Positions 44,098 through 53,527 of a stretch of 64,000 nucleotides of DNA are shown here, one piece after another. Numbering within the stretch: position 1 is the first letter of the stretch; each line of letters starts with the position of its first letter. Source of the stretch: Centrapalus pauciflorus (lineage: Eukaryota; Streptophyta; Magnoliopsida; Asterales; Asteraceae); contig JAANYP010007127.1 of NCBI GenBank assembly GCA_020465985.1, positions 124,001-188,000 on the forward strand, given 5' to 3'. The notes beneath the pieces were generated by a model. It was not told where the DNA came from and made no database searches. It saw only the letters and a program-made list of their open reading frames with translations. Position numbers and translations under genes: made by a program.

Positions 44098-45391
44098 ATG
44101 TCTGGATCATCGTCTCAAAGGGTGAAAAGCATAACAAAGAGAAAGAAAACTGCACCGGTAGCACAAGTGATTCGGCCTCCAGCTGAATGGGATACTAATA
44201 AGTCTCCTTCCGAGCATGATGAACGCATACGAGCTGAATTGTTCATGGAGAAGTGGGGAGAGGATACCAAGTACATCTACGAGAAGAAGCTAGATAGGGA
44301 TGAGTTTGGAAACTATCGTGTGGTGGAGTTGTTTAGGGTTTTAGGATCAGAGAAAGTCTTAGACATGGGGGGAGAATCACTGTACCTGTTTGTAGTTGCA
44401 GAATGGATATCCAACCTGAGATTAGGAAGAGGCAAAGATGATAGTAACTTCACGTTAATAAGCAGAGTAGGAACTCAAGAGATTCGGATGCAAGCAGCAG
44501 ATGTGAGGGAGATCTTTGAGGTGGATATAGGTTGTATCAGAGATGGAGTGAGGCAAGAATATGTTTACCGAACTGAGGGCTATTTAGCTGGGACGGGTAT
44601 GATGTATTCAGAGGTTTGGCAACAGAAAGTGGCGGCGGCATTCGATATTCAGCGGGAACAGGTGTCAAGGTACAAGGAATCTAATAGGGGTATTCTGCTA
44701 CCAATGGCAAAGGTGATTCATAAGGTCTTCATCACCAACATTCTGCCCTGATCTGGAGATTTGAGCAAGGTAAGGCTCAAGGATGTGAGCATCATCCATG
44801 CTCTGTTGATTGGAGATGAAGGATAAGAGATCTATGATACTGAGAAGAAGAAAGGGGTAGTCACACCATATCCCGATGAAGAGAGAACAAAAAGACAACA
44901 AAGTAGAGCAGTCATAAGAGGTGAGGTAGGTGACTTGAGTAATATTGTGCGGATGTTGACCAACTTGAGCACAGAGATGGCCAGCATGCGAGATGAGCAA
45001 AGAAAGAGGTAGCAGAACCAGGATAGAATGATGGAGGAGCAAAAGAGGCAAATCAATTCGTTACAATCAGAAGTATGGGCACAAAGAAGGCAACTGAATG
45101 ACATCTACTTGGGGGTAAGAGCAGGCATGTTCCTTAATGCATACATGTACAGCTAGGAGTGGCAATATTTCGATGAGGTACGACATTCCACAGATTACAG
45201 AGCAGACATGCCTTACACGCCATTTGAACGGTACCAGACTCCAGATTTTGCCACCATTGCTAGGGGGTATGGGCACTATTGTTGGCCACCCTGCTTTAGC
45301 ACCATTCCATCACCCTCCGTCTACACAACAAGTGAGAGATCAGCAAGGATTCGCAGAATACTTTAGTGGTAATTTTGGGTCACCATCATAG
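44098..45391 (+). pseudogene. Athila-like post-pol ORF, copy 2 (217 codons open)
   Basis: Same order of motifs as copy 1: basic start (SQRVKSITKRKKTA), LDRDEFGNYRVVELFRVLG, YLFVVAEWISNLRLGRGKD, VGTQEIRMQAADVREIFEVD, then GILLPMAKVIHKVFITNILP and IIHALLIGD. A TGA at 44749 ends the first open part, and the frame resumes with further stops near 44824 and 45010. The tail 44930-45120 is Gln/Glu/Arg-rich with heptad-like spacing. Copies 1 and 2 are distant, so the duplication is old or came by recombination between subfamilies. Confidence 0.65.
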
Positions 45392-46210
45392 TGAGAACCT
45401 GCAAAAGACGTCTTGATAATTGGTACCTTCATTTCATTTCTGTTTTTGTTATTTCATTGTACTCTGAGTTTTAAAGTATCTTTGGATTTGTTTAGTTTTT
45501 AATTATGCATGTATGTTAATAGAGTGCGAGTATCATGATCATCCTTGGTTTCTTACATCTAGATTATCTTATGCAAACATCAGCATGAGGAAACAAATGG
45601 TTTATGTGAATTGGATTTTGTAGCTTTAAATTTTTTAAATCTTGAGGTGCAAAAAGGTGTGTGAATAGAAGCTAAGTGTTAATGTGTTAGATCGTGGTTA
45701 ATATCTCTCCAACAAGTCTTTGGAATTGATGGCAATAAGGGGAAGAGTGAGAAGTGCACAGCACATAAAAGAAAAAAAGAAAAGAAAGAAAGAAAAATAA
45801 GCTAACATGTGGCCTAGTAAGTCCGGGATATTAAGTTTTTGGGGTACCATCATGCCTAATCACCTAAGATCGTCTATTTTGGGATCGATTGACCCAAATC
45901 CCTTATGGATCTATTAGAAAGTCATGATTACAAGTGTTAGTAAAAAGAAAAGAAAAGAAAAAATTCAGTGAAATAAAAGCATGCACATGAGCATAAAGTG
46001 ACATCAGCTCGTAACCTTGAGCTAAAAGTTAATTCCTAAGGATTTATTGTGAGGGAGAAAGGCCATTGATTGAAAGATGTTAACACTTGAGTTTTTATTT
46101 CGCCATTGTTCTTTAGCATTCCTGGATTTTACACTTTTAAGGTTAGAGTGTTCAAGTTAGTTATTCCTTTTGGCTCTATTTTAATGCCTTGTTCGGGAAG
46201 ATCAAGGTGT
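45392..46210 (+). other. Athila-like 3' untranslated region
   Basis: No coding frame. AG-rich runs occur at 45768-45798 and 45940-45965. I see no other recognisable element. Confidence 0.5.
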
Positions 46211-46223
46211 AAGTTTGGGTGGT
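46211..46223 (+). promoter_or_regulatory. Purine-rich tract before the Athila-like right LTR
   Basis: AAGTTTGGGTGGT directly before TGATCAG of the LTR. Confidence 0.6.
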
Positions 46224-46702
46224 TGATCAGTGATATTTATCACTTATGTTTTTGGGTGTTTATGCTGTGTTTTAGTGTGTTAAATGCAAGAAAGTTGGTA
46301 CTGCTAATGTGAATTTTTTGTTGAATGATTGGCAAAAAAAGCAAATCGATAGCTGGAGGAGTTGAAAATTGCTGGGGGTCGAAGGCAGCATCTTAGACGC
46401 CAGAGGAGCGCATAAAATGTGCGATTGCAGAAGCTGAGCATCATGTTAGAGAATCTTGGTGTTCTGGCTCGCGTCCTAGACGCTAGGGTCGACGCTGGGG
46501 CATCAGTTTCTGTGGGAGCAGTGTTTTTGAAAGGAACAGTTACCACAATTTGGGGGGTCCACTTGTGTTCGTTTTTACACACACAGAGAGCATTTGGAGG
46601 CAAACAATAGTAGAAAACAACAAAGAGGCACCATTGATCAAGCATTTAGCAACCAATTCTTGTGTTATACACACTTGTGGTAGTTAGTATGTACTTCGTT
46701 AT
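46224..46702 (+). repeat. Athila-like right LTR, first part
   Basis: Matches 33868 to about 34350 of the left LTR, including the TTAGACGCC region (46392-46402) and CGTCCTAGACGC (46472-46483). It ends in TSD GTTAT (46698-46702) at the Gypsy-2 insertion and resumes at 55543. Confidence 0.85.
46698..46702. repeat. Target-site duplication of Gypsy-2 (left copy)
   Basis: GTTAT before the left LTR is repeated at 55543-55547 after the right LTR. The undisturbed left Athila-like LTR shows GTTATGTTAATTG near 34348. Confidence 0.93.
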
Positions 46703-48717
46703 TGTAACATCCACGGATTTAATTTGATGTATTTTGGTTAATTAAGTGGAAAACTTATATATATTTAAGTTGAATTTGGGCGATTATTATGTATTTGGAT
46801 ATTTAGCAAGTTTGTTGCTATTTTTAAGAAAATTGAACTCAGAATCAATTTTGTGGAGTATTATGAATTTAAAAGTTATTTATGATAAATCTAAGATTAA
46901 ATCAGTATTTTATGGAACCGGTTAAGTCGAGTGATGAAATGTGCAAAATGACGAAAGTAGTATATAAAGGGCAATAGGCTTCATTTTTCTAGTTTACACT
47001 CTCTCACTACTTCATCTCTCTAGAAATTTTCTCTCTACATCTCTCTAAGATATATCACAAACCGACCGTCAGATTTTCGAGAATTATACGTCATCGGAAA
47101 GGTATCGAGGAGTACAACAGCAATCTACAAACAGAATTCAGATTTCGTGCGAATTTAGGTAAGAATCGACCTTTCTAAGATTATGGTTTCGGTTTTGTAG
47201 AAACTAAAATTTCGAATCTATCATTTTATGCAAATTTAAGCTTGTTTTGCTCGAAACATTGCTGGAATGTGATAATATATGCATAGTAGAATCGAATCTA
47301 GGTATTATACATGATATATTAGTGATTTTAGCCTTAGAAATGAAGGATTTAAGTTGAAATGATGAACAGACTCGAATATGTCAAGAACAGAGTCGAAATA
47401 CAAGAACAAACTCGAGTTTGGTGCTAGATTCGAGTGTGTACCGTTAGATTCTAAGGGGAGGGCTTCGAATCTAGGCCTAGACTCGAAGTGGGGTTCGAAT
47501 CTAACCCTAGATTCGAAGGTATGTTCGAATCTGACATAAGGGGTTCGAATCTGATGCTTGATTTCGAATCTAACCCATTAAATTCGAGTTTAATGCCTAA
47601 AATTGAGAAATATACTCTCTAAACTTGTATATTTTGAATGAAATTTATAAACAACACATAGAATGGCAAGAATTATTCAAAGGACAAGTTATGAATATGA
47701 AATGGGTTCAAACTTTAGTTATAGTGCGAATTTAGATATGTACCCAAAATGGGGAAAATATCGCCAAACTTACGAAACTTGATTTTATGGATTTAAACGG
47801 TTAATGATATGAGGAATTGTTGTAATTGATATAATAGGTCCCTTGTGGTGTTGTTTAACCCATAGTGGGGTACTTGGTGGATCCGGTTGAAAGCCCGAAG
47901 AGAAATAATATCGGTTAAAAGATAATTACGCACCCACTGTGAGTACAGTAGATTTCGCATGTTTATATTTGTTTTATGTAAGCTTTGCCTGCTGAGACCT
48001 GTTGTTTCATTGATTGTTTGGGATTCTACTAACTTGCGTAGATTTAGATGCACATTCTTACTTGTTGCATGTCCTTTCGGTTGTTGTGCATCTAGTGATG
48101 GACCGGTGGGTCGCATCGATTACTCTGATGTTACTGTGCTATATGACCTGGAGCTGATCCCTCCTAGGCCCGGTAGGCAGTATGTCATCCCCGATCGTAC
48201 GTTTGTCTCAGATGGTATGTCTAAATGCCGAGCTGTGAGCTCGAAGGGGCTGCGGCTCTGGTCCGTACTTGGTGTACGAAGAGGATATCCGATGTTGGTC
48301 ATCTGTGTTATCCTTGGGCTTCAAAAAAATTTATAAAATGCATAATCTCTGTATTCACTAAGCATCCGCTTATTCCCCAGTTGTTGATTTTTATTTTACA
48401 GGAAAAGGGAAGTCTACTGCTGGACCTTCTAGTTAGGTCGTTTGGAAGATTTGGGAGACTCGACATTATTTTATCGGTAATTTATGTTATGAGACAATGT
48501 TGTAATATTCTGGATGATTGTAATAAATGTATGGGTGTGTAGACTTAGACTTGGTACCCTATAGCACTGTAGGGTGTTTTGACGCTGTTGCACTACTTTA
48601 ATTATGTTTTTAATGCTTCCGCACTAAATTTAGGTTATCAGATCATTATGTTATTGTATGTTGGTGATTAATCCTGGGTGTATTGTAATTGGTGGTTGTT
48701 GTGGCAAGGGTGTCACA
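46703..48717 (+). repeat. Gypsy-2 left LTR
   Basis: TGTAACATCCACGG to GGGTGTCACA. It has a CT-rich block (47000-47046), a TTCGAATCT-type array (47410-47590) and the GC island with CATCCCCGATC (48187-48197). Confidence 0.93.
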
Positions 48718-48722
48718 CGAGA

Positions 48723-48734
48723 TGGTATCAGAGC
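48723..48734 (+). promoter_or_regulatory. Primer-binding site, initiator-Met tRNA (Gypsy-2)
   Basis: TGGTATCAGAGC five bases after the LTR. The leader from here to the gag start is nearly identical to that of Gypsy-1 (3109-3326). Confidence 0.9.
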
Positions 48735-48935
48735 AGTTGTTTGAGATTCAAGTGTCCGTGAGGTCTTGATCTCAAACATTAGGTAATGATATGTAGTGGT
48801 TTAAGTAATGATCTAAACTAAGATAGGTTATGATCTAGTAATTATAAGAGATTGACTATCATACGGGACAAATAAGTGGTGTCTTTAAACTGATGACATG
48901 TTACTAAACAAGTTATATGTTTATATTTTCAGAAC

Positions 48936-51900
48936 ATGTCTGGAGGAATGACACCTGAGGAAGCCAGAGAGATGATGCTAGCCATGATGGCTGAGCAGAA
49001 TAAAATGATACAAGATCAGTTTCGGGCTCGAGATGAGGCCGATGCTAAGAGGAGAGAGGATAAGAGAAAGAACAAGGAGAAGGAAGGGAGTAACAACGAG
49101 GAACGAGATGACAACATTGGGTCATCTAACAAGCCCAAGGGTTGTCGTTTCAAGGACTTCAAAGGAAATGGGGCCGTGGAGTTTAATGGATTAGGAGATG
49201 CTGTTGCCGCACTGGAATGGATAACAGCAACTGAGCGAACATTCCGAATCAGCGACTGTGCTGAGAAGGACATGGTTCGTTATGCAACTGCTATGTTCAC
49301 TAATGACGCAATTATGTGGTGGAATGCCATGGTGAACGCTTTGACATTGGAGAAGGTTTCTGTTATGACTTGGGCTGAGTTCAAGGACCTATTCACTCAG
49401 CAATACTGTCCGGTTGATGAGCGCCGGAGGTTGGAAGCAAAGTTTATGGCGCTGGTACAGGGGACTAAGACGGTGTCCCAGTATGCTGTGGAGTTCACGA
49501 GGCTGAGTTTGTTCGCGCCTCATCAAGTTGATACTGAAGAGAGGAAGGTGACCAGGTTCGAGGCTGGTCTGGATATTGAGATTAGGAGGGTTATGAGCAA
49601 CGTCCGCTACCCTACATTTGCTGGCTTACTTGAGGCTGCCAGAAATGTAGAACAGATCTTGATTATGTCGGGCTACTCAATCGGGTCTGCTGCTGCTTCC
49701 ACCAATCCAACACAGCCGTCACCGCCGAAGCGCCAAAGGGAGGGAGGATACTCGGGATCTTCCCGGTCTTCACAATACTTATCACAGCAGTCTTTTCGCC
49801 GACCATCTGGTTCTTCTGATCGTGGTCGTGCTCGTGCATACTCTATCAACACCGAGCCACAATACTGCAACAAATGTCACCTGGAACATTTTGGCAAGTG
49901 CCCTAACGGACGTGCTTGCTTTTGCTGTGGAGAACTGGGACATTTTCAGAATGATTGCCCAAGGAAGGGTGATGCTTGCTATAAGTGTGGGGTGTGGGGT
50001 CACTATAGCAGGAACTGTAGAAAGAATGCTCCAACAGCTGCTGCACCATCATCAACACGATCGTCTGGAGGTTCGAGTGGTGGTTCAGTTAACCGCCGGG
50101 GTCAGTCACAGAGGGCACCTGCTCGTGCTTTTCAGATAACTGCAGAGGAGGCAAGGGAAAATCCGGAGGTCGTCACGGGTACGTTCATAGTTAATTCTAT
50201 GCCTGCACGAGTTTTATTTGATTCGGGTGCCAATAGGTCGTTTGTTTCTACTGTGTTTGCACAAAGACTTGCCATGCCACTGTCTAAGTTGTCTGCTATA
50301 CTTGATATTGAAACTGCTAGCAATACTTTAGTTAAGGTAGATCATGTATACCGAAATTGCACGTTAGTAATTGAAGATGTAGTCTTCAATTTAGATCTGA
50401 TTCCGATAGAGTTCAGCGAGTTTGATGTGATAGTCGGAATGGACTGGTTGATCGAGAATGAAGCCCATATAGTGTGTAAGAACCGAATGATAAAGATAAC
50501 TACCCCGGAGGGGCGTGAGATATGTATATACGGGGATAGGAGAAGCGGGGATCTGTGTTTACTAACTATTGCAAAAGCTCGAAAGCTTGTTGCAAAGGGA
50601 TGTGATGCATACTTAGCATATGCAATTGATGCTAAGGCAGAGAAGAGAACTTTGGCCGATGTGCCGGTTGTTTCACAATTCCCGGATGTGTTTCCGGAAG
50701 ACTTGTCTGGCGTGCCGCCTGAGAGACAAGTTGAGTTTCGAATTGATCTGATCCCCGGAGCTGCACCGGTAGCTCGTGCTCCTTATCGCCTCGCCCCAAC
50801 TGAGATGAAAGAGATGATGACACAGCTGCAAGAATTGTTGGATAAGGGCTTCATTCGGCCAAGTTCATCGCCGTGGGGAGCTCCGGTACTGTTTGTAAAG
50901 AAGAAGGATGGCACGATGAGGATGTGTATAGATTACCGGGAGCTGAATAAGTTGACGATTAAGAACAAATATCCTCTGCCGAGGATAGACGACTTGTTTG
51001 ATCAGTTACACGGGGCTAGTGTATTTTCTAAGATCGACTTAAGTTCGGGGTACCATCAGCTGAAAGTAAGAGAAGAAGATGTACCGAAGACAGCTTTCAG
51101 GACTCGGTATGGACATTACGAGTTTCTGGTAATGCCTTTTGGATTAACTAATGCCCCAGCAGTGTTTATGGATTTAATGAATAGGGTTTGTAGACCGATG
51201 TTGGATAAATCGGTAATTGTATTTATCGATGATATTTTAGTATACTCTAAGTCTGAAGCCGAACATGCTGAACATCTGAGAGAACTGTTGGAGTTGTTGA
51301 GAAAAGAAAGGTTGTACGCCAAATTCTCAAAGTGCGAGTTTTGGCTACAACAGATACAGTTTCTAGGACATGTGATTTTTGGAGCTGGGATTTCGGTAGA
51401 TCCGGCTAAAGTTGAAGCGATAAAGAATTGGGAGCCACCTCAAACAGCTACTGAAGTTAGAAGTTTTCTGGGGTTGGCAGGATATTATCGGAGGTTCATA
51501 AAGGATTTTTCTAAGATTGCAGTTCCTCTGACTGCATTAACAAAGAAAAATGCACCGTTTGTGTGGGAAACTGTGCAGCAGGATGCCTTTGAGGTTCTGA
51601 AGAAGGCGTTAAGTGAGGCGCCGATACTTGCCTTACCTGAAGGCAATGATGACTATGTGGTGTATACCGATGCTTCGAGGTTAGGGTTAGGCGCTGTATT
51701 GATGCAGCGTGGGAAGGTTATAGCGTATGCTTCAAGACAGTTGAAGCAGCATGAGAAGAATTATTCGACTCATGATCTGGAGTTGACCGCAGTAACATTT
51801 GCTTTGAAGTTATGGAGGCACTACCTGTACGGTACTAAGTGTCAACTTTACACGGACCATAAGAGCTTGAAGTATATCTTTAGCCAGAAGGAACTTAATA

Positions 51901-52166
51901 TGAGACAACGTAGGTCTATGGAGCTTATTAAAGACTACGATTGTGAGATACTTTATCATCCCGGGAAGGCTAATGTAGTAGCCGATGCCTTGAGCCGGAA
52001 AGCTTATGCTAAGGATTTCTGTTATATGATGACGTCCACTATACTAAGTTCCACGATCATTAACGATGTCAAAGCTGCCCAACTAGAAGCTTTGAAAGAA
52101 GAAATGTCGGTGTTGAGGATATTAGAGTACAGATTAAGAATATGGAAACTAGCGAGTCTGGATTAA
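48936..52166 (+). CDS. Gypsy-2 gag-protease-RT-RNase H polyprotein, 1076 aa
   Basis: Makes particle protein and the enzymes of reverse transcription. A charged N-terminus (1-60) precedes the Retrotrans_gag core (about 75-230; AIMWWNAMV). Three knuckles lie at about 311-365: CNKCHLEHFGKC is a variant, while CFCCGELGHFQNDC and CYKCGVWGHYSRNC are canonical. Protease active site is LFDSGANRSF (Asp about 429). RT is about 585-865, with YPLPRIDDLFDQLHG, MPFGLTNAPAVFMDL and catalytic FIDDILVYS near 762. RNase H has YTDASRLGLGAVL (about 910), DLELTAV, YTDHKSLKY and ADALSRK. The frame ends in LRIWKLASLD, out of register with relatives. The start codon is the one shared with Gypsy-1 gag. Confidence 0.9.
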   Translation: MSGGMTPEEAREMMLAMMAEQNKMIQDQFRARDEADAKRREDKRKNKEKEGSNNEERDDNIGSSNKPKGCRFKDFKGNGAVEFNGLGDAVAALEWITATERTFRISDCAEKDMVRYATAMFTNDAIMWWNAMVNALTLEKVSVMTWAEFKDLFTQQYCPVDERRRLEAKFMALVQGTKTVSQYAVEFTRLSLFAPHQVDTEERKVTRFEAGLDIEIRRVMSNVRYPTFAGLLEAARNVEQILIMSGYSIGSAAASTNPTQPSPPKRQREGGYSGSSRSSQYLSQQSFRRPSGSSDRGRARAYSINTEPQYCNKCHLEHFGKCPNGRACFCCGELGHFQNDCPRKGDACYKCGVWGHYSRNCRKNAPTAAAPSSTRSSGGSSGGSVNRRGQSQRAPARAFQITAEEARENPEVVTGTFIVNSMPARVLFDSGANRSFVSTVFAQRLAMPLSKLSAILDIETASNTLVKVDHVYRNCTLVIEDVVFNLDLIPIEFSEFDVIVGMDWLIENEAHIVCKNRMIKITTPEGREICIYGDRRSGDLCLLTIAKARKLVAKGCDAYLAYAIDAKAEKRTLADVPVVSQFPDVFPEDLSGVPPERQVEFRIDLIPGAAPVARAPYRLAPTEMKEMMTQLQELLDKGFIRPSSSPWGAPVLFVKKKDGTMRMCIDYRELNKLTIKNKYPLPRIDDLFDQLHGASVFSKIDLSSGYHQLKVREEDVPKTAFRTRYGHYEFLVMPFGLTNAPAVFMDLMNRVCRPMLDKSVIVFIDDILVYSKSEAEHAEHLRELLELLRKERLYAKFSKCEFWLQQIQFLGHVIFGAGISVDPAKVEAIKNWEPPQTATEVRSFLGLAGYYRRFIKDFSKIAVPLTALTKKNAPFVWETVQQDAFEVLKKALSEAPILALPEGNDDYVVYTDASRLGLGAVLMQRGKVIAYASRQLKQHEKNYSTHDLELTAVTFALKLWRHYLYGTKCQLYTDHKSLKYIFSQKELNMRQRRSMELIKDYDCEILYHPGKANVVADALSRKAYAKDFCYMMTSTILSSTIINDVKAAQLEALKEEMSVLRILEYRLRIWKLASLD

Positions 52167-53491
52167 AAGGTGTATACGGAACGATTTGGGTGCCGAAGTA
52201 TGGTGGTATGAGAAATGTTATCATTGAAGAAGCGCATCAATCTAAATTTTCTGTACATCCCGGGAGCACAAAGATGTACAACGACTTAAAGGCAGACTTT
52301 TGGTGGCCGGGATTGAAGAAGGATATCGGTCAGTATGTTGAACGATGTAGGACTTGCCGGTTGATAAAGGCCGAACATCAACAACCGTACGGCAGTATGC
52401 AGCCGCTTCCCATTCCGGAATGGAAGTGGGAGCACATTACTATGGATTTTGTTACAAAACTGCCGAAGACTAGGCGCCAACATGATGCAGTTTGGGTGAT
52501 AGTCGATAGATTAACTAAGTCCGCACATTTTATACCGATAAGAGAAAGTTACTCCTTAGAAAAGTTGGCTAAAATTTATATGGACGAGATTGTTTCTAGG
52601 CATGGAGTGCCTAAGTCCATAGTATCGGACCGGGAAAGCCTGTTTACTTCAAATTTTTGGTCGGCTTTGCAAGAAGGGTTAGGGACAAGGATAACAATGA
52701 GTACAGCTTACCGCCCGCAAACTGATGGTCAGAGTGAGCGGACCATCTTAACGCTTGAAGACATGATGAGATCGTGTGTGTTAGATCTCGGTGGCAATTG
52801 GGACGATCATCTGCCACTCATAGAGTTTTCGTATAACAACAGTTACCACGCTACGATCAAGAAAGCTCCGTTCGAGGCTTTGTATGGAAGGAAATGTAGG
52901 ACTCCTACATGTTGGAGAGAAACGGGTGAAACACCAATCGCTGGGCCGGCCTTGCTTCAAGAAACAAACGAGAAGATACAGTTGATTAGGCAGAACATGA
53001 AAGCGGCCCAGGATCGTCAGAAAAGTTACTATGATCGGAGGCACAAACCGATCAATTTTGAAGTTAATGACTGGGTATACTTGAAAGTATCACCCATGAG
53101 GGGTGTTACTCGTTTTGTAAAAAGGGGAAAGTTGGCTCCGAGATTCGTCGGACCATTTAAGATAACCGAAAAAGTGGGGAATCAGTCATATCGTTTGGAA
53201 TTGCCTGAAGAGATGTCGGGCATACATCCGGTGTTTCACGTTGGAAATCTTCGGAAGTCATTTACTTCTAGTAACGAGGATTGGGCCGACCATACTGAAC
53301 TGCAAGTTGATGAAAGGCTCCGGTATGTTGAAGAGCCGGAGTGTGTGTTAGATACTAAGATGAAGAAATTGAGAAGCAAGGAGATAGAAATGGTGCTTGT
53401 ACGTTGGAAGCATCATAAAGGAGCAAATCATACATGGGAAACTAAGTCAGAAATGTTAAGAAAGTATCCGAAACTGTTTGAGTCCGAGTAA
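52142..53491 (+). CDS. Gypsy-2 integrase with C-terminal chromodomain, 449 aa
   Basis: Inserts the cDNA, and the chromodomain is thought to steer chromoviruses to marked chromatin. The zinc domain has H and H in HQSKFSVHPG and C and C in CRTCRLIK (about 25-75). The core shows ITMDFVTKLP (Asp about 101), IVSDRESLFTSNFW (Asp about 163) and TDGQSERTI (Glu about 199). HPVFHVGNLRKSF leads to a chromodomain-like end (about 390-449; EMVLVRWKHHKGANHTWETK). It overlaps the previous frame by 25 bases, shifted by -1. The first ATG is probably not a natural start, since relatives fuse this part to RNase H. Confidence 0.9.
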   Translation: METSESGLKGVYGTIWVPKYGGMRNVIIEEAHQSKFSVHPGSTKMYNDLKADFWWPGLKKDIGQYVERCRTCRLIKAEHQQPYGSMQPLPIPEWKWEHITMDFVTKLPKTRRQHDAVWVIVDRLTKSAHFIPIRESYSLEKLAKIYMDEIVSRHGVPKSIVSDRESLFTSNFWSALQEGLGTRITMSTAYRPQTDGQSERTILTLEDMMRSCVLDLGGNWDDHLPLIEFSYNNSYHATIKKAPFEALYGRKCRTPTCWRETGETPIAGPALLQETNEKIQLIRQNMKAAQDRQKSYYDRRHKPINFEVNDWVYLKVSPMRGVTRFVKRGKLAPRFVGPFKITEKVGNQSYRLELPEEMSGIHPVFHVGNLRKSFTSSNEDWADHTELQVDERLRYVEEPECVLDTKMKKLRSKEIEMVLVRWKHHKGANHTWETKSEMLRKYPKLFESE

Positions 53492-53507
53492 CTTCGAGGA
53501 CGAAGTT

Positions 53508-53527
53508 GAGCGTGGTGGAGCCCATGC
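53508..53527 (+). promoter_or_regulatory. Purine-rich tract before the Gypsy-2 right LTR
   Basis: GTGGTGGAGCCCATGC ends directly at the LTR, matching Gypsy-1 (7033-7052) except at the last base. Confidence 0.7.

Noticed and set aside
44098..45391. Envelope glycoprotein after pol in the Athila-like element
   Set aside because: Position fits, but I see no signal peptide, membrane anchor or cleavage site. The sequence is charged and coiled-coil-like, so only 'post-pol ORF' is claimed.
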